Shown: piece by piece, positions 14,815 to 22,720 of the stretch
How the letters are laid out: each line of letters starts with the position of its first letter
Numbering within the stretch: the stretch's first letter is position 1
The notes under the pieces: model-generated
The model's database searches: none
What the model was told of the DNA's origin: nothing
The model's input: only the letters and a program-made list of their open reading frames with translations
Translations under genes and position numbers: made by a program
Assembly (NCBI GenBank): GCA_947629875.1
Contig: CANRFK010000005.1
Coordinates: forward strand, 1-28,715
Source: an uncultured Clostridia bacterium
Lineage (GTDB): Bacteria; Bacillota; Clostridia; Christensenellales; Borkfalkiaceae
Reading direction: 5' to 3'
Length of the DNA stretch: 28,715 nucleotides

Positions 14815-17800
14815 ATGAAGAAGAGATTTTGGTTAGTTCTGTTGCCCGTGTGCGGGGTCATGGCGCTTGCCGCAGGCTGCTCGAAGAAGAACAGTCCCGA
14901 TACACCGCCCGAAGACGATCCGCCCGTCACGGACCCAACGGAGATCCCCGCCGAGAGTGTGACATTTGAAAAGGACGCCGTCTCGGTAAAGGCGGGGGAG
15001 ACGGTGACGCTCAAGGCGAGCGTCCTGCCCGAGCACACGACGGATAAGCTCCAATGGATCTCGTCTGCGCCTGCGGTCGCCTCCGTCTCGGGCGGCGTCG
15101 TCACGGCGCACCGCATCGGCACGGCGAAGATCACGGCAAAGGCGGGGAAGGTCTCCGCCGTCTGCACCGTGACCGTAACATCCGACGAGGTGAAGAAGAC
15201 AAACTATCTCTACTACGAAGATTTCGAGCGGACGGCTCTGCCCGCCTATCTCACCTACAGTATGGCGGGCGGGGGACGCATCGCGCTCTCGGACGGCGGC
15301 ATTGCGCTCACGACGGACGGCGCAGGCACCGCGATGGCGGAATATGCCTTCACAGAGTCTCTTACGGGCCCGATCGTCGCCGAGGCCAAGGTGAAGATCA
15401 CGACGGATTCGGGCGCCTTCTCCAATCTGCTGTTCTTCTACACCGCGGAAAAGGAGCCCGTTCTCACGTTTGCCGCAAACGGCGGGGGCTTCCGAAACCA
15501 CAGCGGGGCGGGCTGGAGCGGCTCCATCGTGCCGCACGCCGTAAACGAGTGGCAGCAGGTCCGCCTTCTCCTCGATCCCGCGGCGGGCACGTACGACTTC
15601 TATCTCGACGGCGCGTTTGTGCAGACCTGCAACTACCGCAACAAGGCGCTCGCGAATGACATCGCTTACCTCAGTTTCGGCAGTGACAAGGAAAACGCCG
15701 GCATGATCCTCGACGATATCCACATCTACAGCGCAGAGGACATGCTCTTCCCCACGATCGAAACGGAGAGGACGTCATACCGCGTAACGCCCGGAAGCTC
15801 GGTCGAATTCGACTACACCGTGGACGGGAACCCCGCGCCGACGGTGACGCTCACCTGCGACAAGACGGGGGTTACGATCGGCGCCGATAACAAGACGGTG
15901 ACATTCGATGCGGGCGCGGAGACGGGCAGCTACGTGTTCAAGCTGCGCGCCGAGAACGAGTTCGGCGTCTCCGAGGCAACGTTCACCGTGCTTGTGACCT
16001 CCGATATGAACACCCTGCTCGACACCGACTTTACCGAGCTGCCCGCGGGTATGACGGTCGTCGACGAGAAGCTCGGCTCCGTGAAAGTGGAGGACGGCTA
16101 TCTCACGATCGAGACGGATGAGGATGCCGATCCCCAGACGCCGCACGTACTCGTCGGCTACGACTTCGGCGAGCCGCTCTCGGGCAAAGTGCTTGCAGAG
16201 CTGCGTGTCAAGAACGATTCTTCCTACGAAAGACATTTCCTCAACGTCATGTTCCTGTACGACGCCTCTGCGACCTCGAACACGATGAACCTCAACACGG
16301 CGGCGCTCGCCTTCGAGAAGCAGGCCGAAGGGACCGTCACTTTCCAATACAATTACAACGGCTGGAAGCAGAGCACGGTAGCTTGCCCTACGGGCGAGTG
16401 GCTCGACCTTTCCATTCTGTACGACTTCGAAAACGCGAAGATGAGCGTGTGGTCGGGCGAGACCCTCGTATTCGACGAGGTGCCGTTCCGCTACGACACG
16501 TATAAGGCAACGACGCAGAAGATCTTCATCGGCAGCACGGAGAAGGGCGTGAAGTTCTCCTACGACTCCATGAAGTTCAGAAAGGTGACGGGTCCCTCCC
16601 TCGAGATAGGCACGCCTTCGGGCACGGTCGATCTCGACACGGGGAACGGCGAATACACCCTCGACTACACCGCAACCTCTACGACGACGGGCATTGCGGC
16701 GCCCACCGTCACCGTCACCTGCGACAGAGAGAGCGGGTTCGAGTGGCAGCAGGAGGGCAAAGTCGTCAAGTTCACGGCGGCGGGAACCTACACGTTCACC
16801 GTGACCGCGCGCGACATGACGGGCTCCGCTTCGGATACCATCACCGTGGAGGTGACGGGCAAAGTGGAGGCGCCCACGCTCACCCTTACCTCCGATAAGG
16901 CAAAGACCCTCTCCCTCCAGAGTGAAGACGGCGCGAAGTACACCTTTGCCTACACCGTGAAAGGCTCGCCCGCACCCGACGTGCAGCTTTCCTGCACCCG
17001 CGAGGACTACTTCTACGATGAAGCGAGCAAGACGGCGTCCTTCTTCTCCGCGGGAGAGTACGTGTTCACCGTCACCGCCACAAACAGCGCGGGCACGGTG
17101 AGCGAGACGGTCACGATCACCGTCACCGACCGCTATGCGGCGCCTTCCCAAGTGAAGGGCGAAAAAATTCTCTGGAACGAGACCTTCGACGGGGCGCAAA
17201 AGCCCGACGGCATCACCGAGTCGAAGGAAGTCTCGGGCAACGTGGAATACGCGGACGGTAAGATGCGTCTCACGACGGGCAGCGCGAGCGGCTCGAAAGT
17301 CTTTGTGAACCACGAATTCGCCGCAAACCTTGAGGGCATTATCGTCATCGAACAGCAGATCTCCCTCAACTCCGATGCCTTCCACAACATCATGTTCCTG
17401 CAGAGGAACGCGGCGGACAGCGGCACTGCGATCGCATGCTTTGCCATCGAGTCGATGATCATCCGCTATCACAACGGCAGCGGATGGAACAGGGTCCCGT
17501 ACGGAGACTACAATGTGCAGCTCGAGAAGAACGTAACGTACACGCTCCGCACCGTCAACGACATGACGGCGCAAGTCACCTACCTCTATCTCACGGGCGC
17601 AAGCGTCACGTTGCTCAACGGGGAGGGTTCGGTCGTTGCGCCGCAGACCCTCGAGGGCGAAATTTATCTCGGCGCCTATCCGTTCCGCGTCAAGGATACG
17701 GCGGTGAAGGCGCTCCGCATGGGCTTCGATAAGACGAACGGCGACCTCTCCGTGGACAGCGTGCGTGTCTACACGCTCTTCCCGACGCTCACCGTGAACG

Positions 17801-19791
17801 AGACGGAAAAGACCATCGAGAACTTCGGGGGCAGCGCGCAGTATACCCTCGACTACACGGCGGAAGAGGGCGCGGAGGTGGAGATCTCCTGCGATCAAAC
17901 GGACGGTTGGGTCTGCGAGGACAAGAAGACCGTCACTTTCACCGCTGCGGGCAAGTATGTGTTCACGGTCAAGGTGCAAAACGACTACGGTTCGATCCAA
18001 AAGACAGTCACCGTCACCGTGCTCGAGGACACCGTTCCCGATACGGAGACTCTCTTCGAGTCCGCAGACCTTGCCAAGGGGGAGGACGAGAGCATTACCG
18101 TAACGCAGACGGGGGATGGGGCATCCCTCACGACTGGCGCGGACGGTGCGACCTTCAAGACGGGCACAACGAACGGCACCGTGACCTTCCGCAAGAAGTT
18201 CGCTGCGCCCTTCAGCGGCATCGTGGAGACGGAGATCTCCTTCCGCATCAACGAGAAGCTGCAGAATTCTTTCAACCTTCTCTTCTTCTTTAAGGACGGC
18301 AACACGACCGCGGCCACCAACTTCATGGTAGGCATGGACGGGACGATCCAATACAGAGGCGGAACGGGGTACTACAAAGACAGTTGGAAGGGGATCCCCT
18401 ACGAGGGAAGAGTCGTCACGGCGCAAGTCGGCGAATGGTGGACGCTCCGCGCGGTCTGCGACTTTACCAATAAGATGTGCTACGCCTACGTCATGCGCGA
18501 GGGCGGCAACACCCACGGGATCGAAGGCGCAACATGGCTCTATCTCGGCGAATTCGAATTCCGCACCCCCGATATCGAAGCCGACGTCGTGAGCACGGGC
18601 ATCGACAACAAGAAGGGGATGGATGTCACCGTCCGCAACCTCAAGGTGACACAGTACAACATCCCGTACATTGCAGGCGTTGTAGAAGACGCGACCTATT
18701 CGTTGAAGCTCGAAAAGGAGGATGCCAAGTTCGATCTTCTCGCTGTTCCCCTCGGCGGTACCTTCTCCGACCTCAGGTGCGACGCGCAGGACGGCTGGTC
18801 TCGCGCGGAGAACGAGCTCACCTTCACCAAACAGGGCACCTACAAGTTCACCTACGAGGCGGCCAACGGGACGGGGACCGCAACGCGAACGTTTACGGTC
18901 GTTGTCAAAGAGTCGCGCGTGCCCGAGACGGTCGTTCTCTACCACAGCGACTTTGCCGAGAAGCCCACGGACGAGAACATCGAGATCGTGAGCGAAGCGA
19001 GCGGCGTGACGGAGGAAGACAAGTATCTCAATTTTGCGGACGGCCATCTGCATATCGACGTCGCCGAGAAGGGCGCGGGCAGGTTCCGCGTCGATTTCGG
19101 GGAAACGCAGCACGGCATCTTGCTCACGGAGATCAAATTCCGCCTCGAAAACGACGGCTTTGCCAATCTCTGCTTCTTCTATGAGGCAGACAAGAATACC
19201 CCTTCCCAGACGATCGCCGCCGAGACAAGAAGACTTCGCTACAACAACGGCGGGTGGAAAACAGTGCAATATGAGGGCGGCGACTTCTGCTTTGTGCTGA
19301 ACGCATGGTATACCCTCACCGTCTACCACGACTTCGACAACGAGGTCTCCTACATCTTTGTCTCGGGCGAGAATTACCAGCAGGGGACAAACGGAGATAC
19401 GAAGCCGCTCGGCGAAAACATCTATCTCGGGCAGTTCGCCTTCCGCAATAAGGGCAAGTCGACGAGCGTCTTTGCGGTGGAGTCCAACAACAAGGCGATT
19501 TTCTCCGTGGACGAGCTCACGATCACCAAGTGCAACGGCGTCGTGCTCTTTGCAGACAAAGCGGAGCTTACCGCAACGCTTTCGGAGGGTACGGCGGAGG
19601 CCGACCTCGGCTACCACATCTATGGCAACGCCGCGGAGCCGCAGATCACCTGCGACAAGGAGAGCGGGTGGAGCGCAGACGGCCAAAAGATCACCTTCAC
19701 CGAGGCAGGCGTGTACACCTTCACGATCACCTCGGAGAGCTACTACGGACAGAAAACGGCGACTGTGAAAGTGACCGTCGCCGAGGCATAG
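14815..19791 (+). CDS. Giant modular surface lipoprotein (five jelly-roll, six Ig-like, one Big_2)
   Basis: 1658 residues, lipid-anchored at Cys22 (LAAGC). Approximate order: Big_2 43-124; jelly-roll 129-307; Ig 308-395; jelly-roll 399-592; Ig 593-685; Ig 686-774; jelly-roll 782-989; Ig 990-1072; jelly-roll 1077-1282; Ig 1283-1365; jelly-roll 1372-1574; Ig 1579-1658. Jelly-rolls carry the F-x-N-x-LF/MF core (FSNLLFFY, FLNVMFLY, FHNIMFLQ, FNLLFFF, FANLCFFY); most have a GW-type aromatic turn, and they close with a YLG- or SFGS-like strand. Ig domains end in 'FTAAGKYVFTV...NDYGS...VTVTV'. No catalytic signature is present. I infer a long arm holding several glycan-binding heads away from the membrane, comparable in role to Bacteroidetes surface glycan-binding proteins. 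Start: ATG 14815 with AAGGG seven bases upstream (AAAGGAG further off). First gene of operon 2. Specificity unknown. Confidence 0.8.
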   Translation: MKKRFWLVLLPVCGVMALAAGCSKKNSPDTPPEDDPPVTDPTEIPAESVTFEKDAVSVKAGETVTLKASVLPEHTTDKLQWISSAPAVASVSGGVVTAHRIGTAKITAKAGKVSAVCTVTVTSDEVKKTNYLYYEDFERTALPAYLTYSMAGGGRIALSDGGIALTTDGAGTAMAEYAFTESLTGPIVAEAKVKITTDSGAFSNLLFFYTAEKEPVLTFAANGGGFRNHSGAGWSGSIVPHAVNEWQQVRLLLDPAAGTYDFYLDGAFVQTCNYRNKALANDIAYLSFGSDKENAGMILDDIHIYSAEDMLFPTIETERTSYRVTPGSSVEFDYTVDGNPAPTVTLTCDKTGVTIGADNKTVTFDAGAETGSYVFKLRAENEFGVSEATFTVLVTSDMNTLLDTDFTELPAGMTVVDEKLGSVKVEDGYLTIETDEDADPQTPHVLVGYDFGEPLSGKVLAELRVKNDSSYERHFLNVMFLYDASATSNTMNLNTAALAFEKQAEGTVTFQYNYNGWKQSTVACPTGEWLDLSILYDFENAKMSVWSGETLVFDEVPFRYDTYKATTQKIFIGSTEKGVKFSYDSMKFRKVTGPSLEIGTPSGTVDLDTGNGEYTLDYTATSTTTGIAAPTVTVTCDRESGFEWQQEGKVVKFTAAGTYTFTVTARDMTGSASDTITVEVTGKVEAPTLTLTSDKAKTLSLQSEDGAKYTFAYTVKGSPAPDVQLSCTREDYFYDEASKTASFFSAGEYVFTVTATNSAGTVSETVTITVTDRYAAPSQVKGEKILWNETFDGAQKPDGITESKEVSGNVEYADGKMRLTTGSASGSKVFVNHEFAANLEGIIVIEQQISLNSDAFHNIMFLQRNAADSGTAIACFAIESMIIRYHNGSGWNRVPYGDYNVQLEKNVTYTLRTVNDMTAQVTYLYLTGASVTLLNGEGSVVAPQTLEGEIYLGAYPFRVKDTAVKALRMGFDKTNGDLSVDSVRVYTLFPTLTVNETEKTIENFGGSAQYTLDYTAEEGAEVEISCDQTDGWVCEDKKTVTFTAAGKYVFTVKVQNDYGSIQKTVTVTVLEDTVPDTETLFESADLAKGEDESITVTQTGDGASLTTGADGATFKTGTTNGTVTFRKKFAAPFSGIVETEISFRINEKLQNSFNLLFFFKDGNTTAATNFMVGMDGTIQYRGGTGYYKDSWKGIPYEGRVVTAQVGEWWTLRAVCDFTNKMCYAYVMREGGNTHGIEGATWLYLGEFEFRTPDIEADVVSTGIDNKKGMDVTVRNLKVTQYNIPYIAGVVEDATYSLKLEKEDAKFDLLAVPLGGTFSDLRCDAQDGWSRAENELTFTKQGTYKFTYEAANGTGTATRTFTVVVKESRVPETVVLYHSDFAEKPTDENIEIVSEASGVTEEDKYLNFADGHLHIDVAEKGAGRFRVDFGETQHGILLTEIKFRLENDGFANLCFFYEADKNTPSQTIAAETRRLRYNNGGWKTVQYEGGDFCFVLNAWYTLTVYHDFDNEVSYIFVSGENYQQGTNGDTKPLGENIYLGQFAFRNKGKSTSVFAVESNNKAIFSVDELTITKCNGVVLFADKAELTATLSEGTAEADLGYHIYGNAAEPQITCDKESGWSADGQKITFTEAGVYTFTITSESYYGQKTATVKVTVAEA

Positions 19792-19799
19792 GGGGCGCC

Positions 19800-20621
19800 A
19801 TGATCCGTCTCTGTGCTTTTTCCGACGAGGCGGCTTCCGACCTCAAGGGGCAGATCGAGGCCCTTCACCGCAACGGGCTCACCTATACGGAGCTCCGCAG
19901 CGTGGGCGGGAAGAACGTGAAGGACTTCTCCGTCGCGGAAGCCAAAGAATATGCAAACATCTTAAAGAGGGAGGGCATCGCCGTCTGGGCGATCGCCTCC
20001 CCCCTCGGCAAGGAGGAGATCGGCCTCGATTTTTCCGCCTATCTCAACACCGTAAAGCACGTCGCGGAGCTTGCAGGGATCTTCGGGACCGGCAAGATAC
20101 GCGCGTTCAGCTTTTACCGCGCTTACGGCGAGCGGGACAGGGTCGTGGAGTACCTCTGCCGCATGTCGGAGGCCGTCCGCGAGGCGGGCGCCGCGCTCTA
20201 CCATGAGAACGAGAAGGGCATCTACGGCGACACGGCGGAGCGGGTTCTCGACCTTCTTGACAGCGTGCCCGGATTGCGCTCTGTGTACGACCCCGCCAAC
20301 TTTTTGCAGGTGGGGGAAAAGGCGGAATGCACCCTCCCGCTCCTGCACGGCAAGAGCGACTACTTCCACATCAAGGACGTCGTCTGCGGAACGGGCGAAG
20401 TCGTGCCCGCAGGCGAGGGCGACGGGGACATTCCCCGCCTTATCGGCATGATAGAGCGTCCCACAGTGCTCTCGGTTGAGCCTCATTTGCGCATCTTTGA
20501 CGGGTATTCCGCCATCGACAAAACTGCTCTCCGCGGGAAGTACGTCTATCCCGACAGCGGCACGGCCTTCGACGCCGCAGTCTCTGCCCTGCGTGCGCTC
20601 GTGGGGCGGTGCGCAGCCTGA
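19800..20621 (+). CDS. Xylose-isomerase-like TIM-barrel sugar epimerase/isomerase
   Basis: 273 residues, no signal peptide, so cytoplasmic. The sequence fits the AP-endonuclease-2/xylose-isomerase-like TIM barrel. The expected metal ligands can be picked out: Glu136 (YHENEKG), Asp164 (VYDPANF), His190 (YFHIKD) and Glu227 (VEPHL). Their spacing (28, 26, 37) is close to that of D-tagatose 3-epimerase-type enzymes. The family contains ketose epimerases, inosose-type enzymes and lyases acting on 3-keto-glycosides. Immediately downstream are two Gfo/Idh/MocA oxidoreductases, a pairing seen in inositol and in keto-glycoside pathways. Start: ATG 19800, eight bases after the giant lipoprotein's stop, with GGGGG four bases upstream. 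The fold is secure; the precise reaction is not. Confidence 0.8.
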   Translation: MIRLCAFSDEAASDLKGQIEALHRNGLTYTELRSVGGKNVKDFSVAEAKEYANILKREGIAVWAIASPLGKEEIGLDFSAYLNTVKHVAELAGIFGTGKIRAFSFYRAYGERDRVVEYLCRMSEAVREAGAALYHENEKGIYGDTAERVLDLLDSVPGLRSVYDPANFLQVGEKAECTLPLLHGKSDYFHIKDVVCGTGEVVPAGEGDGDIPRLIGMIERPTVLSVEPHLRIFDGYSAIDKTALRGKYVYPDSGTAFDAAVSALRALVGRCAA

Positions 20622-20636
20622 AATTTTTCTCGTTTT

Positions 20637-21755
20637 ATGGTCAGATTCGGCATCATCGGGCTCGGGAATCAGGGCTCCAACTATGCTTTAGAACTCTTTG
20701 AAAAGGGGCAGATCGCGGGCGGCACGCTTGCTGCCGTCTGCGACTGCGCACCGGAGCGGCTCGAGCGGTTCCGCAGGCGGGCGGCGGGAAATTATCCCGC
20801 CTTTTCCGACTACACGGTGCTCCTTGACAGCGGCCTTGTCGACGCCGTGCTCATCGAGACCCCTCACTATTCCCATCCGGAAATTGCAATCGCCTGCTTC
20901 CGCCGCGGCATCGGCGTCATCTGCGAGAAACCCGCGGGTGTTTACGCGGATCAGGTGCGGGAGATGAACAGGGTCGCGCGGGAGAGCGGTGTGCTCTTCA
21001 CGGTGATGTTCAACCAGCGCACAAACTGCCTCTACCGCCGCATGCGCGAGCTCGTTAAGGAGGGAAAGATAGGGGAGTTGCAGCGCGTGACGTGGATCAT
21101 CACCGATTGGTACAGGACGCAGAGCTACTATGCGGACGGTGATTGGCGCGCCACGTGGGCGGGCGAGGGCGGCGGCGTCCTCATCAACCAATGCCCGCAC
21201 CAGCTCGACCTCGTGCAGTGGGTCGTGGGAAAACTTCCCGTCGCCGTGCGCGGCTTCTGCGGCTTCGGCAGGTGGCACGACATCGAAGTCGAGGACGAAG
21301 TGACCGCCTTCTTCGAATACGAAAACGGCGCAACGGGGGTGTTCGTCACCACGACGGGGGAGACACCGGGTACGAACCGCTTCGAGATCTCGGGGACGCG
21401 CGGCAAACTCCTCTGCGAGAACGGCGCCCTCACCTTTTGGCGCAACGACGGGGACAGCGGGGAATTTTCCCGTTCTTCAAAGGATGGCTTTGCCCGCCCC
21501 GCCTATACGGTAGAAAACGTGGAGACGGACGGAAGGGATCCCCGCCATGCGGGCATCATCAATAACTTTATCGCGGCGTTCACGGGGCGGGAACCGCTCT
21601 TTGTGGATGGGTGCGAGGGCATTCGCGGCGTCGAACTCATGAACGCCATCGAGCTCTCCGGCTGGCGGGGCGGCGCGCGCGTCACCCTGCCCGTGGACGG
21701 AGCGGAGTACCAAAGGGAGCTCCTTTCGCGGTGCAAAAAGGGAGGCAACGCATGA
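20637..21755 (+). CDS. Gfo/Idh/MocA-family NAD(P)-dependent oxidoreductase (first)
   Basis: 372 residues, cytoplasmic. The N-terminal Rossmann fold begins FGIIGLGNQGS (glycine motif at about 8-13). The EKP motif places catalytic Lys98, and GGGVLINQCPHQLDLVQW supplies the conserved His188 (H-x-x-D) of the C-terminal substrate domain. The family oxidises or reduces sugar hydroxyls, commonly at C2, C3 or in myo-inositol; some members act on whole glycosides. It lies 15 bases after the TIM-barrel gene and overlaps the second Gfo/Idh/MocA gene by four bases. No good ribosome binding site is seen before ATG 20637 (the leader is T-rich), so translation may depend on read-through from upstream. Substrate unknown. 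Confidence 0.85.
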   Translation: MVRFGIIGLGNQGSNYALELFEKGQIAGGTLAAVCDCAPERLERFRRRAAGNYPAFSDYTVLLDSGLVDAVLIETPHYSHPEIAIACFRRGIGVICEKPAGVYADQVREMNRVARESGVLFTVMFNQRTNCLYRRMRELVKEGKIGELQRVTWIITDWYRTQSYYADGDWRATWAGEGGGVLINQCPHQLDLVQWVVGKLPVAVRGFCGFGRWHDIEVEDEVTAFFEYENGATGVFVTTTGETPGTNRFEISGTRGKLLCENGALTFWRNDGDSGEFSRSSKDGFARPAYTVENVETDGRDPRHAGIINNFIAAFTGREPLFVDGCEGIRGVELMNAIELSGWRGGARVTLPVDGAEYQRELLSRCKKGGNA

Positions 21756-22720
21756 GGGGCGCGGTCGTCGGGATCGGGGTCATCGGGAGCGTCCATGCAC
21801 AGCTTCTCCGCGAGCGCGGGGAGCTTGCCGCCGTCTGCGACATCGCGGCGGAGCGGTGTGCCGCCTTCCCCGAGGCGCCCGCCTATTCCGACTATGTCAC
21901 CATGCTCGAAGAGGTCCGTCCCGACGTCGTGCACATTTGCACTCCGCATTATCAGCATGCGGAGATGGCGACGGCGGCGCTCGGGCGGGACATCAACGTC
22001 CTGTGCGAAAAGCCGCTTGGCATCGGCAGGGAAGACCTCGCGCGCATCCTCGAGGCGGAACGGCGCTCAAAGGCGCAGCTCGGCGTCTGCCTTCAGAACC
22101 GCTACAATGCCCCCGTAAAAGCGGCAAAGGAGTACCTGAAAGAGGCGCGGGCGCTCGGCGGCATGGGGCTTGTCGCATGGCACAGAGACGCCGTATACTA
22201 CGCCTCTGGCACGTGGCGCGGGAAAAAGAAGACGGCGGGGGGCGGCGTTCTCATCAATCAGGCTCTCCACACGTTGGATCTTCTCATGTGTCTTATCGGC
22301 ACGCCTGCCTATGTCACCGCGAAGACGGCAAACCTCACGCTCAAGGATGAGATCGAGGTCGAGGACACCGTGGCGGCCGTCTTTTCGGGCGGGGCGGAGT
22401 TTTCCCTCTTTGCAACGAACGGGAGTGCCTCGGAGTTCGAGACGGAGATCGTCATAAGAACGGACAGGGAGACCCTCCGCATTTTACCCGACAGGCTCTA
22501 TATCGGCGGGCGGTGCATCGGCGGCGGGGAGGCTCGTCGCTACGGAAAATATTGCTACGGAACGGGGCATGCGGGCATCGTGGATGACTTCTATGCCTGC
22601 GTGAAGGAGGGGAGAAAGTTTCCCATCGACGGCAAGGAGGGCGCGAAGGTCGTTCGGCTCATCCTCGCCGCCTATCAAAGCCGCGGAAAGCGCATCGAGA
22701 TCGAGGGAGTAAGAGAATGA
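21752..22720 (+). CDS. Gfo/Idh/MocA-family NAD(P)-dependent oxidoreductase (second)
   Basis: 322 residues starting MRGAVVGIGVIGSVHA, a Rossmann glycine motif at once after the start. The longer open frame upstream (from 21611) overlaps the previous gene and is not used; ATG 21752 has GGGAGG six bases upstream and forms an ATGA overlap. The EKP motif gives Lys87, and GGGVLINQALHTLDLL gives His173. Similarity to the preceding protein is general (same family, same GGGVLINQ stretch), so the two are paralogues that probably act on related or successive substrates. Cytoplasmic. Its stop overlaps the GH31 start, so the four cytoplasmic-to-surface genes here are tightly coupled. Confidence 0.85.
   Translation: MRGAVVGIGVIGSVHAQLLRERGELAAVCDIAAERCAAFPEAPAYSDYVTMLEEVRPDVVHICTPHYQHAEMATAALGRDINVLCEKPLGIGREDLARILEAERRSKAQLGVCLQNRYNAPVKAAKEYLKEARALGGMGLVAWHRDAVYYASGTWRGKKKTAGGGVLINQALHTLDLLMCLIGTPAYVTAKTANLTLKDEIEVEDTVAAVFSGGAEFSLFATNGSASEFETEIVIRTDRETLRILPDRLYIGGRCIGGGEARRYGKYCYGTGHAGIVDDFYACVKEGRKFPIDGKEGAKVVRLILAAYQSRGKRIEIEGVRE

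Noticed and set aside
14655..15167. N-terminal extension of the AraC frame beyond 14654
   Set aside because: It would cover the divergent promoters and run antisense into the giant lipoprotein gene; ATG 14654 has AAGGAG at the right distance and starts the cupin domain.
19530..19799. Upstream start for the TIM-barrel gene inside the giant lipoprotein
   Set aside because: The extension is the out-of-frame shadow of the lipoprotein; the protein family starts at ATG 19800.
21611..21751. Upstream start for the second Gfo/Idh/MocA gene
   Set aside because: The added residues are Arg/His-rich and overlap the preceding gene; the Rossmann motif begins right after ATG 21752, which has GGGAGG.
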